A DNA stretch of 15,722 bases from an uncultured Clostridia bacterium (GCA_937992055.1 CALKLQ010000007.1:1-15722); one strand, 5' to 3'. Counted from the stretch's first letter, positions 1 through 7,001 are shown. Translations and numbers: made by a program. Notes: generated by a model from the letters alone, not told the origin.

Positions 1-335
1 GATATTTAAAATCGAGCAAGGTAGCAAAGCCAGTGGCGCAGCCACTTTTTTAACTTATATCCATGTGTAACAAAAACTTAGATTTGTGTACTTCTTACGA
101 CAGCAATCTTTTGAATGGTTGAGCGAGGTAGCGCAGCCACTTTTTAAACTCTAACTTTGTGTAAGAAAAATATTTAGCTTTGTGGACTTCTCATCTCACC
201 GTCTATTTTCCAAATAAGCGAGGTGGCAAAGCCACTTTCTTATCATCTACTTATGTGTGAAAAAAACTTAATATTAAGTAATTCATATACAGCAATCTTT
301 TTCCCAAGTGAACGAGGTGGCAAAGCCACTCTTTT
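1..335. repeat. Divergent tandem array, about 95-bp period, four units
   Basis: Four hairpin cores of the form GTGGC-AAA/GCA-GCCAC, each followed by a T-run, have their GCCAC halves at about 41, 136, 231 and 325, giving spacings of 95, 95 and 94 bases. The second core has one mismatch in the stem. The DNA between cores is also related from unit to unit: words such as TGTGTAA, AAAACTTA, ACTTCT and CAGCAATCTTTT recur at matching offsets. A weaker fifth core (AGTGA-ACC-TCACT plus T-run) sits near 431-446 at a longer spacing. I see no coding frame. The array probably continues left of the window. Each unit looks like a short stem with a U-tract on the plus strand, so terminator-like units or an array of small RNAs are both possible. 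Confidence 0.7.
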
Positions 336-465
336 ATGATTGATTTTGTTTCAAAATTTTCAATGTTGTTGAAGCTCAAATGTAGCAAACATATTGAGTG
401 AAGTATTAAAACATATTTATAACTAATCGAGTGAACCTCACTTTTTAATTCTAAGTTTCTTTATT

Positions 466-502
466 AAAAAAAGTTAAAGAACAAATATTTCTTCAACTTT
501 TT
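466..502 (-). terminator. Intrinsic terminator downstream of mnmA
   Basis: On the minus strand a 9-bp stem (GTTGAAGAA with TTCTTTAAC, one G-U pair) is followed by seven Ts, read from the A-run at 466-472. In plus-strand RNA the same position would be an A-C mismatch, so the structure favours minus-strand transcripts. That fits the end of the zinc-ribbon/TM2-mnmA operon, whose stop lies about 105 bases upstream. Confidence 0.65.
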
Positions 503-604
503 TGTATTCAATCATAGTTTTTTCAAAGTCAATAATTACGCTTTTTTATTTCAATAAAACAAAAATATGTGCAATCCTATAATTTTAAAAGGAAAACTTA
601 AAAA

Positions 605-1669
605 TTAGACTGTTTCATCAATAATACCACCGCCTAAACACAGTCCCTCTTTATCATACAAAACAACAAATTGACCTGGAGTTATTGCCCTCTGTTTTTC
701 TTCAAATATAACTTTAACATTTTCATCTTGAAGAAACACTTTTACTTTTTGGTCAGGTTGACGATATCTAAACTTTGCATAACATTCAAACTCTTTCTGA
801 GTAGGTTTTTGGGGAATCCAATTAAAACTCGAAGCTACAAGTTCTTTTGTGAAAAGAATGTCATCATTTCCTTGAGAAACATATAAAATATTATTTTTTA
901 AATCTTTTTTATAAACAAACCAGCGTCCGCTCCCTCCAACCTGTCCACCTATTCCAAGTCCACGTCTTTGACCTAACGTGTAAAATGCAAGGCCATCATG
1001 TTTTCCCAAAACTCTTTCATGAGAATCTCTAATTTCTCCACCTTGAAAAGGAAGATAGGAAGATAAAAAGTTTTTAAAGTTTCTTTCCCCTATAAAACAG
1101 ATTCCAGTGGAATCTTTCTTCTTAGCGTTAGACAATTCAAGTTTTTCGGCGATTTCTCTCACCTTAGGTTTTTCCAAATTTTCAAGAGGAAACAATACAT
1201 CTTTTAATTGTTCTTGACTTAATTGATTTAAAAAATAAGATTGGTCTTTGTTTAAATCTTTTGCCTTTGCGAGAAAAAACTTGCCATCTCTTTCTATTTT
1301 TTTTGCATAATGACCGGTTGCAATATAATCTGCCCCTAATTTTTTTGCATATTCTAAAAAAGGACCAAACTTAATCTCTCTATTGCACAAAACATCTGGA
1401 TTAGGAGTTCTTCCTTTTTTATACTCTTCTAAAAAGTAGGCAAAAACTCTGTCATAATATTCTTTTGCAAAATTTACTGAATAGTATGGTATTCCAATCT
1501 TGTTACAAACCCTTTTTACATCTTCAAAATCATCTTCAGAGGTACAATTTTCACCTTCTTCCCAATTTATCATAAAAAGGCCAATGACATTATAGCCTTG
1601 TTCCTTTAACAAATAAGCACTTACGGAGGAATCTACACCTCCACTAATTCCAACGACAACAGTTTTCAT
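605..1669 (-). CDS. mnmA: tRNA-specific 2-thiouridylase MnmA
   Basis: Transfers sulfur to U34 of tRNAs reading Lys, Glu and Gln codons (s2U34), using ATP to adenylate the base and persulfide sulfur from a cysteine desulfurase. It acts in the cytoplasm. The 354 residues match the family's usual length. The PP-loop SGGVDSS is at residues 9-15, the first catalytic Cys (in DVLCNREIKF) is C95 and the second (in STGICFIGERNF) is C191. The middle region GLAFYTLGQRRGLGIGG and the C-terminal beta domain with PGQFVVLYD are typical. The start ATG overlaps the upstream gene's stop in an ATGA arrangement, with GGAG inside that gene as ribosome binding site, so translation is probably coupled. No cysteine desulfurase gene is adjacent in this window. 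Confidence 0.97.
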   Translation of the reverse strand: MKTVVVGISGGVDSSVSAYLLKEQGYNVIGLFMINWEEGENCTSEDDFEDVKRVCNKIGIPYYSVNFAKEYYDRVFAYFLEEYKKGRTPNPDVLCNREIKFGPFLEYAKKLGADYIATGHYAKKIERDGKFFLAKAKDLNKDQSYFLNQLSQEQLKDVLFPLENLEKPKVREIAEKLELSNAKKKDSTGICFIGERNFKNFLSSYLPFQGGEIRDSHERVLGKHDGLAFYTLGQRRGLGIGGQVGGSGRWFVYKKDLKNNILYVSQGNDDILFTKELVASSFNWIPQKPTQKEFECYAKFRYRQPDQKVKVFLQDENVKVIFEEKQRAITPGQFVVLYDKEGLCLGGGIIDETV

Positions 1670-2133
1670 TTTTTCTCCAACGCCACCGGCACTTTATAAA
1701 ATCCAAAACAAATGTTAAACAAGTCAACAATCCAAAATATTCCTAAAAGAGCAGGAAAAACAAAAAAATAGCTCATAAAAACATCATAAAAATCTGGAAC
1801 ATTGTTGAGTGAAGCCAACACTAAAGAGACAAGCCCCACAACTAACATAAAAAAACCTTTATAATATCTTCCAACAGCCAAATTATGAGCGCCAAAAGGT
1901 CCTAAGAAAAGACAAAGAAGAATCATTTTCCAACGAGAAACATCAGAAGGAAATTCCTTGGTCATAATTACAGATTTATCTTTACAAAAGAATTGTTTTT
2001 TAGCCTCTTTGTTTGTCGCCTCTTTCAAGCGGTCAAAAACCAAACCACATTCATCACATCTCTTTTGAAAGTTCAAACAAACACATCCGCATCTGGGACA
2101 TTTTTTTTTGTCTTTTCTAAACTTAGTTCTCAT
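1666..2133 (-). CDS. Zinc-ribbon plus TM2-domain membrane protein
   Basis: A 155-residue protein of unknown function. A basic N-terminus leads into a zinc ribbon with paired cysteines at C12/C15 and C26/C29 (C17 and C19 also lie here). A linker follows, then a TM2-type domain from about residue 70 to 143, with the turn LGPFGAHNLAVGRYYKG between hydrophobic segments. It is probably an inner-membrane protein with a cytoplasmic zinc-binding head. It is the first gene of a two-gene unit, and its stop overlaps the mnmA start by 4 bp. The ATG is the only reasonable start: an in-frame TAA lies two codons upstream, and the zinc ribbon begins at residue 12. There is no Shine-Dalgarno sequence, and the promoter abuts the start codon. 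TM2 proteins are common, but this pairing with mnmA says little about its role. Confidence 0.88.
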   Translation of the reverse strand: MRTKFRKDKKKCPRCGCVCLNFQKRCDECGLVFDRLKEATNKEAKKQFFCKDKSVIMTKEFPSDVSRWKMILLCLFLGPFGAHNLAVGRYYKGFFMLVVGLVSLVLASLNNVPDFYDVFMSYFFVFPALLGIFWIVDLFNICFGFYKVPVALEKK

Positions 2134-2139
2134 ATGTTA

Positions 2140-2168
2140 ATATTATATCTAAAAATTTGAAATGTCAA
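2140..2168 (-). promoter_or_regulatory. Promoter of the zinc-ribbon/TM2-mnmA unit, apparently leaderless
   Basis: Minus strand: TTGACA at 2163-2168, a 17-base spacer, TAATAT at 2140-2145, then six bases to the ATG at 2133. A closer consensus match, TATAAT (2142-2147), overlaps but gives a 15-base spacer. Either way the expected start of transcription falls at or within about two bases of the start codon. Confidence 0.7.
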
Positions 2169-2202
2169 ATGATAAATTTTGCAAAACATGTGTAGATAAT
2201 AA

Positions 2203-2232
2203 TTGATTTTACAAATATAAATTTGTTATACT
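2203..2232 (+). promoter_or_regulatory. Possible distal promoter for the DUF4234-like gene
   Basis: TTGATT at 2203-2208, an 18-base spacer and TATACT at 2227-2232 on the plus strand. It would give a leader of about 110 bases for the gene at 2348. The surrounding DNA is so AT-rich that a chance match is possible. Confidence 0.35.
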
Positions 2233-2292
2233 AAAAACGCAGTTATATTTGTTGAATAACTTTTTTGTTTTTTCATACAAATATACATATAT

Positions 2293-2323
2293 TTGCCTTT
2301 TCTATTTTTAGACTTGGTATAAA
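2293..2323 (+). promoter_or_regulatory. Proximal extended -10 promoter for the DUF4234-like gene
   Basis: TATAAA at 2318-2323 is preceded by TGG, giving the TGn extended -10 form. TTGCCT at 2293-2298 lies 19 bases upstream, which is long, so the extended -10 probably does most of the work. Transcription would begin near 2330, leaving a short leader that contains the strong AAAGGAGG ribosome binding site. Confidence 0.5.
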
Positions 2324-2347
2324 AAAATTTAATAAAAGGAGGAAAAT

Positions 2348-2659
2348 ATGAAAAAGCGTAATATCATTGCCATGGTTTTGTTGCTTCTTTTCACATTTGG
2401 AATATATGGTATTTATTGGTACTGTTCATTCCAAAATCAACTTAAAAAAGCAACAGGAAAAGGTTTTGGCGGAGTTGGACATTTCTTTATGACAATCATC
2501 ACATTTGGAATTTACAGTTTATATTGGAGCTATGTTGTTGGTGGAAGAATTAAAGAATTAGGTGGAAAAGATAATGGTATAATTTACCTTGTACTTTCAA
2601 TTTTCGGTCTTTCCATTGTAGCTTGGCCACTCATGCAAAATGAAGTTAATAATATTTAA
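2348..2659 (+). CDS. DUF4234-like small membrane protein
   Basis: A 103-residue, strongly hydrophobic protein preceded by a good AAAGGAGG ribosome binding site. An internal repeat is clear: TFGIYGIYW at residues 16-24 and TFGIYSLYW at 52-60. The GIYxxYW motif is the mark of the DUF4234 family, whose function is unknown. I count three probable membrane segments: about residues 6-26, 44-64 and 77-95. A basic, Gly-rich cytoplasmic loop (KKATGKGFGG) lies between the first two. It is a single-gene unit with its own promoter and a strong terminator about 140 bases downstream. It is divergent from the zinc-ribbon/TM2 gene, another small membrane protein, but nothing else connects them. Confidence 0.85.
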   Translation: MKKRNIIAMVLLLLFTFGIYGIYWYCSFQNQLKKATGKGFGGVGHFFMTIITFGIYSLYWSYVVGGRIKELGGKDNGIIYLVLSIFGLSIVAWPLMQNEVNNI

Positions 2660-3064
2660 AAATATTAATGTTATTTGTTTGACATAAATTTTGTCAACAC
2701 AACTTCTTACTTTGCTAGGAATCGCCAGTTTGAATTATCATATTTTGCTTTAATATGTTTTTCAATTTCAGGCAAAATTGAGGTTAATAAAAACTAAAAG
2801 CAAAAAATAGGGCTTTTAACTTAAGCGTTTAGCCCTATTTTTTTATATTAAAAAGTAAGAAAAATTAAAATTAATGATCGAAATTTAAATTTAATTAAAA
2901 ATAAATTAATTATTAAAGTAAAATACTTTATATATTTTTTTTATTAATGAAGTATACAAAATAATCGTTTTTGACTATAATTTTTAAATTATAATATAAA
3001 AGAAAATATCAATATAAATTCTAAAACCAAAATAGCAAAATTTAAAACAATTACTTAGTAATCA
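2660..3064. other. Intergenic region, 405 bp, AT-rich
   Basis: Contains an inverted repeat TTGACA/TGTCAA around a 7-base centre at 2679-2697 and a strong terminator at 2802-2844. A short, weak palindrome (ATTACTTAGTAAT, 3050-3062) lies just past the stop of the minus-strand kinase gene, where its terminator would be expected. From 2845 to 3050 the DNA is almost entirely A and T. I see no coding frame or recognisable RNA gene, although the roughly 140 bases between the DUF4234-like stop and the terminator could be an untranslated 3' region or a small RNA. Confidence 0.5.
2802..2844 (+). terminator. Strong intrinsic terminator
   Basis: A 10-bp perfect stem, AAATAGGGCT (2805-2814) with AGCCCTATTT (2831-2840), is followed by Ts to 2844 and preceded by an A-run, so it could work in both directions. 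It is placed to end the DUF4234-like transcript. Confidence 0.85.
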
Positions 3065-4168
3065 TTAAATTTCAAAACTATATTTTTGAGTTTTATTTTT
3101 TTTATTTTTACTTTTATTGTTTTTTAAAACAGAATCAAAAATCTTATCTTTATATCTATACATATCTTTTAAAAGCGCAACCTGATTTTTACATCGTACC
3201 AAATTATCGTCTTGACTTTTTGTTAAAAAGTATATATCTCCCATCAAATAATCTGTCAAAAACCTCAAGCTTAATTCATACGTAACTAAAAATGGAGAAA
3301 TAGCTATAGATTCCAGTTCACTTTCAGAGAGCTCATGTTTCCATACATCAAGATATCCCTTTGAAAAAGCATTAAAATAAGACAAGTTAAACTTAACTTT
3401 TGAAAAGTTGGCTTCATCCTCCGAAACACAATTACAACCTGAACGTACCGCATCTCCAAAATCGTAGCACAAATAATTTTTCATGACAGTGTCATAATCT
3501 ACCACGGCCAAAACATCGTGTGAATTTTTATAAAAAATTAGATTGTTTAGCTTTGTATCCCCATGTATAATGCGTTTAGGCAATTCATAATTTAGTCTTA
3601 GTTTTTCAAATTCATTTAATATGTTGCTTTTATAAAGCAAAAACCAAATTTCATCTCTTGCAATTTTTTTTCTTCCAAGAGGGTCTTCCCTAACCGCTTT
3701 AACAAAGTCTTCAAATATTTTACTAGTATTATGAAAATCAGGCATTAAACTTACCAAGCTAGAATCATTTATATCTTGTAAATTTTTTGCAAATTTTGCA
3801 AAAGCCTCTCCTGCCTTTTCAAATCTATGCGGACAATCGATTGTTTCAAAAACTTCACCATCCAAAAATTCAAAGACTCTGAAAAACTTATTTTGTTCTA
3901 TGTAACAATTTCCATCTTTTGTATTAACTAAATTTAGTCCTCTATATCCTTTTCCCTCCAAATGGGAAATTATGTTTTTTGTATTGTTCATTAAAACATT
4001 AGGCGAACCCATCTTATCTGATATACACTGCAAAATATAAAATTTTTGTCTTCCATCTTTTTCACAAATCACTTTAAAAGATTTGTTTATCTTTCCGTTC
4101 CCAAATGACGTTATAGAAACAACCTCGCCTTCCAAATTAAACTTTTCACAAATGTTTTTTAAAATCAT
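3065..4168 (-). CDS. APH-fold kinase, N-acetylhexosamine 1-kinase-like
   Basis: Probably phosphorylates a small hydroxylated substrate with ATP in the cytoplasm. Numbering from the upstream ATG at 4189, the Brenner motif HGDTKLNN is at 209-216, with catalytic Asp 211. The metal-binding VVDYDTV is at 229-235, and DFGDAVR follows at 243. The N-terminal stretch (FNLEGEVVSITSFGNGKINKSF) resembles the N-acetylhexosamine kinase (NahK) branch, which makes sugar 1-phosphates from GlcNAc/GalNAc. The substrate is inferred only. Start choice: the ATG at 4189 has no ribosome binding site, whereas the one at 4168 has AAAGGA six to seven bases upstream, so I prefer the latter (367 residues). The Lys/Asn-rich C-terminal tail (KNNKSKNKKNK) looks disordered. 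No lacto-N-biose phosphorylase or sugar transporter is nearby. Confidence 0.85.
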   Translation of the reverse strand: MILKNICEKFNLEGEVVSITSFGNGKINKSFKVICEKDGRQKFYILQCISDKMGSPNVLMNNTKNIISHLEGKGYRGLNLVNTKDGNCYIEQNKFFRVFEFLDGEVFETIDCPHRFEKAGEAFAKFAKNLQDINDSSLVSLMPDFHNTSKIFEDFVKAVREDPLGRKKIARDEIWFLLYKSNILNEFEKLRLNYELPKRIIHGDTKLNNLIFYKNSHDVLAVVDYDTVMKNYLCYDFGDAVRSGCNCVSEDEANFSKVKFNLSYFNAFSKGYLDVWKHELSESELESIAISPFLVTYELSLRFLTDYLMGDIYFLTKSQDDNLVRCKNQVALLKDMYRYKDKIFDSVLKNNKSKNKKNKTQKYSFEI

Positions 4169-4189
4169 GTATTTCCTTTGTTTTTCCAT

Positions 4190-4438
4190 ATTTAAGTTTA
4201 TTCAATGTAATAAAAGTTTGTTAAAAATTTGAGAACAATAAAATCTCAATCTATCTTTAAACTGAAAAACTATAGGGAGTAAAATGTTCGCCTCACTCAC
4301 ATTTATTATTGCTTTCGCAATATGCTTGATTCCTCAAGCACTTCCTGTTTGAATAAACGTCAGTTTTGCTTGAATAAGCCACATGGCGCTTTAAGACAAA
4401 ATAACAAAATTTATTTTACTTAACCAATATTTTGGATT
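4190..4438. other. Hairpin-rich intergenic region between gapA and the kinase
   Basis: Three short perfect hairpins lie close together: TATTGC-TTTC-GCAATA (4307-4322), TGCTTGA-TTCC-TCAAGCA (4323-4340) and GCCA-CA-TGGC (4378-4387). A word TTGAATAA occurs twice, near 4351 and 4370. The region is richer in G and C than other spacers here. None of the hairpins has a proper T-run on the minus strand, so they are not convincing terminators for gapA. No coding frame is visible. A decayed repeat element or structured RNA is possible. Confidence 0.45.
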
Positions 4439-5443
4439 TTATTTATTTCCTATATAAGCCGCCAAATCTACTAGTTTGCATGAATAAGCCCATTCATTAT
4501 CATACCAAGCCACCAATTTTAAAAAGTGAGGATTTAAAATAATTGAAGCTTTTGCATCAAATATACAAGTTCTACTATCTCCGTTAAAATCGGTTGATAC
4601 AACACTATCCTCTGTTATTCCAATCACACCTTTCATATCGGTTTCTGAGGCATGCTTAACCGCTTTAATAATAGATTCCATATCTGCGGGTTTTGCGACC
4701 TTGCATGTCAAATCTACTACAGAAACATTCACTGTTGGAACTCTAAAGCTCATGCCTGTGAGTTTGCCTTTCATATTAGGCAAAACCTCACCAACCGCAC
4801 TTGCTGCACCAGTGGAAGAAGGTATTATGTTAATTGATGCCGCTCTTCCCCCACGCCAGTCCTTTTTAGAACTTCCATCAACTGTCAACTGGGTTGCTGT
4901 GGTCGAATGCACGGTACTCATCAACCCCTCTTCAATTTCAAATTCTCTATCAATTACTTTTACAAGTGGTGCAAGACAGTTGGTTGTGCAACTAGCATTT
5001 GACACAATATTCATATCGCTTGTGTAGGTTTGCTCATTAACCCCCATAACAAACATTGGCATGTTTTTGCCAGGAGCAGAAACTATGACCTTTTTTGCAC
5101 CAGCTTTAATATGTGCCTCACAATCAATTTTAGATTTAAATTTTCCGGTACATTCAATAACAATATCAACATCATTTTTACCCCAAGGAATAAGCGCAGG
5201 TTCTTTTTCCTCATAAAACTCAATAGTTTTAGAATTTAAAACAAGTTTTCCGTTTTCAACTTGGCACTTTTCATCAAACTTTCCGTGAACAGAATCATAC
5301 TTTAACATATAACAAGCATAATCCACATCCAAAAATGGGTCATTTATGGCAACAACTTCAATATCATCTCTTTTTGCTATTGTCCTAAAAGCCAATCTGC
5401 CAATTCTTCCAAATCCATTAATTCCTATCCTGATTTTTTTCAT
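4439..5443 (-). CDS. gapA: Glyceraldehyde-3-phosphate dehydrogenase, E. coli GapA/eukaryote-like type
   Basis: Catalyses the NAD-dependent conversion of glyceraldehyde 3-phosphate and phosphate to 1,3-bisphosphoglycerate in glycolysis, as a cytoplasmic tetramer. At 334 residues it is full length. The Rossmann motif INGFGRIGR is at 8-16, the catalytic Cys is C152 in SNASCTTNCLAPL, and the activating His is H179 in STVHSTTATQ. DGSSKKDWRGGRAAS, FRVPTVNVSVVDL and VAWYDNEWAYS are all present. TTATQ...DWRGGR is the form seen in E. coli GapA and eukaryotes, not the HAYTNDQ...LRRARAA form usual in clostridia. The ribosome binding site AGGAGGG is good. It is a single-gene unit with its own promoter, and no pgk or tpiA is adjacent. 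Confidence 0.97.
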   Translation of the reverse strand: MKKIRIGINGFGRIGRLAFRTIAKRDDIEVVAINDPFLDVDYACYMLKYDSVHGKFDEKCQVENGKLVLNSKTIEFYEEKEPALIPWGKNDVDIVIECTGKFKSKIDCEAHIKAGAKKVIVSAPGKNMPMFVMGVNEQTYTSDMNIVSNASCTTNCLAPLVKVIDREFEIEEGLMSTVHSTTATQLTVDGSSKKDWRGGRAASINIIPSSTGAASAVGEVLPNMKGKLTGMSFRVPTVNVSVVDLTCKVAKPADMESIIKAVKHASETDMKGVIGITEDSVVSTDFNGDSRTCIFDAKASIILNPHFLKLVAWYDNEWAYSCKLVDLAAYIGNK

Positions 5444-5485
5444 ATTCCCTCCTAATTTTTTTAAACTACATTAGTCTTATGAATT

Positions 5486-5515
5486 ATTATACCAAAAAAA
5501 ATATAAATAAAACAA
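5486..5515 (-). promoter_or_regulatory. gapA promoter
   Basis: Minus strand: TTGTTT at 5510-5515, an 18-base spacer and a consensus TATAAT at 5486-5491. Transcription would start near 5479, giving a leader of about 36 bases that includes the AGGAGGG site. Confidence 0.7.
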
Positions 5516-5535
5516 ACATAACATTACAATTTAGT

Positions 5536-5564
5536 GACAAAAAAAAATTGTTTTTCATATCGTA
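5536..5564 (+). promoter_or_regulatory. Candidate sigma-K-type sporulation promoter
   Basis: The plus strand reads GACA (5536-5539), 16 bases, then CATATCGTA (5556-5564). This fits the known late mother-cell sigma-K consensus (mACm, 16 bp, CATAnnnTA) at every position except the first base of the -35. No acceptable sigma-A promoter is visible ahead of the gene at 5596. Expression late in sporulation is an inference from this match. Confidence 0.5.
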
Positions 5565-5595
5565 CTATGAAAGATTTTAACCAAAGGAGGTTCTT

Positions 5596-6246
5596 ATGTC
5601 TTTTTATATCAACAATAACAATCCAAATAGACCTGGACCAATATGTGGAAATCCAACAACAGGTCTATGCGAAAAAGCACTAATTGAAGTTACAAAAGTT
5701 TTTGACGCATGTGTAAGTTTAACAACAGAAACTGGCTTAGTATTAACGGCAACTAATTTCACACCAGCAAATCCTACATTGCCATTAACTTTCATTTCTG
5801 CTGAAACAAACCCAGCAGAACAAACAATTATTAGTAATCTAGTAATTGACAGAATTGAAAGCAGACCAAACTATGCCAACGTAAGTGCAACAATCACTAT
5901 TCCTATTTTAATTACTTATAGGGACGCAAACGGAGTGCAAGGAACAGCTACATCTAGTATAACAGTTACAAAAAATGTAATCTTGTTTGTTCCCCAACCT
6001 TCCGCAGCCGCAATTCAAATTAAGGCTCAAGCAATTGTTACAAGTCAAATAGGAACTTTTACAGCTCCAAACGTATTCACCGTAACTGCCTGTATACAAG
6101 TAATATTAAAAGTTGTAGCAGATGTAGATCTTTTGGTTCCAAGCTACGGATATCCTCAAATTCCTGCTTGCCAAGAATCACCAGAAGCACAATGTCCAGG
6201 CCTAGGTGAATTACCTCTTTATCCAACAGCAATTTGCGGAGGCTAA
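5596..6246 (+). CDS. Candidate spore-structural protein with cysteine-bearing ends
   Basis: I cannot name this 216-residue protein firmly. It has no signal peptide or membrane segment. The N-terminus is Asn/Pro-rich (INNNNPNRPG). Cysteines cluster at the two ends (C17, C25, C39 and C192, C200, C214), with one more at C166. The middle, about 45-150, is Thr/Val/Ile-rich and probably beta-structured. The pattern TKVFDAC near the N-terminus, a central IDRIESRPNYANVSATITIPI stretch, TKNVILFVP and a C-terminal YGYPQIPACQ recalls uncharacterised clostridial proteins thought to belong to the spore surface. That resemblance is from memory. The ribosome binding site AAAGGAGG is strong, the only plausible promoter looks like sigma-K, and the next gene is a spore germination protease. 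Its stop shares CTAA with the convergent gpr stop. Confidence 0.7.
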   Translation: MSFYINNNNPNRPGPICGNPTTGLCEKALIEVTKVFDACVSLTTETGLVLTATNFTPANPTLPLTFISAETNPAEQTIISNLVIDRIESRPNYANVSATITIPILITYRDANGVQGTATSSITVTKNVILFVPQPSAAAIQIKAQAIVTSQIGTFTAPNVFTVTACIQVILKVVADVDLLVPSYGYPQIPACQESPEAQCPGLGELPLYPTAICGG

Positions 6247-7001
6247 AATACCTCATACAAAACTTGCGATACCATAAGAGCACAGTTTTTTACAACATCA
6301 TCCACATCTTTTGGGGTTAAAATCAAATTTCCGTAAAAGTCATCCAGACTTTTATCAAGACCTTTGGAAAAAACCATGAGTGGAACTCCTATTACCAAAC
6401 ATGGAATTCCAAGGGTCTTTTGGGAAATGATTTTATTTTTACTATGCAATGCTCCTCCTGGCAGTATTCCAACATTGGAGATTTGAAACGAGCAAGCAAG
6501 TCGCTTTATGTTATATGTGCCCAAACTGTCAATAACAACAACTAAGTCTGGGTTTATCACCTTGCAGACACCATCAATGATATCGCATGCCATTATATTT
6601 GTATTTTGGAAAACATCTGGTTTAATTGCATACATATTTTTTTTAAGGCGCAATAAATCAACACACATAGAACCAAAAGCATCAGCTTGAATTTTTTCAT
6701 TTCCAAGTCCTGCTATTAATACCTTGCTTTTTGCTTTTGCCAAATCTTTTAAGATATCTTTAAAAATTTTTTTCGTGTAAGAAAAAACCTTATCATGACA
6801 GGTGTTAAATAGTGGTGAATTTAATATTCTGTATTTCCCCATCTCCTTATCTAACTTTTTAGATTGAGTTTTATTATTGACATCTAAGGTTGCAAGAGAA
6901 ATCTCGTAATTAAAATTTTTGTCCACCTCAAATCCATTGGCGAGCAAATCATCACTTGGCTCTTCATCATATAATCTTTGCATAATGTCTATTATTGACA
7001 T
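6243..7001 (-). CDS. gpr: GPR-type germination protease (A25 family), compact form
   Basis: GPR enzymes degrade small acid-soluble spore proteins at germination and are made in the forespore as a zymogen. Family landmarks are AGLGNEKIQADAFGS (97-111), NPDLVVVIDSL (150-160), FQISNVGILPGG (172-183), KTLGIPCLVIGVPLMV (195-210) and a C-terminal LTPKDVDD. D107 and D158 align with the two catalytic aspartates (D127 and D193 in the B. subtilis enzyme). At 252 residues it is well short of the roughly 370 of the B. subtilis protein: the segment after the IGVP motif is much reduced, and the usual GVxGxTGxET stretch is replaced. No Shine-Dalgarno sequence precedes the ATG. It is divergent from rpsT, as in Bacillus. 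Confidence 0.85.
   Translation of the reverse strand: MSIIDIMQRLYDEEPSDDLLANGFEVDKNFNYEISLATLDVNNKTQSKKLDKEMGKYRILNSPLFNTCHDKVFSYTKKIFKDILKDLAKAKSKVLIAGLGNEKIQADAFGSMCVDLLRLKKNMYAIKPDVFQNTNIMACDIIDGVCKVINPDLVVVIDSLGTYNIKRLACSFQISNVGILPGGALHSKNKIISQKTLGIPCLVIGVPLMVFSKGLDKSLDDFYGNLILTPKDVDDVVKNCALMVSQVLYEVF

Noticed and set aside
1..446. CRISPR array
   Set aside because: The 95-bp units diverge along their whole length, with no short identical repeat separating unique spacers and no cas genes.
2971..3000. Plus-strand promoter TTGACT-18-TATAAA
   Set aside because: No plus-strand gene follows, and such matches arise easily in this nearly pure AT stretch.
4307..4340. gapA terminator
   Set aside because: The hairpins are perfect but neither is followed by a T-run on the minus strand.
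4701..5027. Open frame on the plus strand opposite gapA
   Set aside because: Antisense shadow of a fully conserved GAPDH; no ribosome binding site and no recognisable domain.
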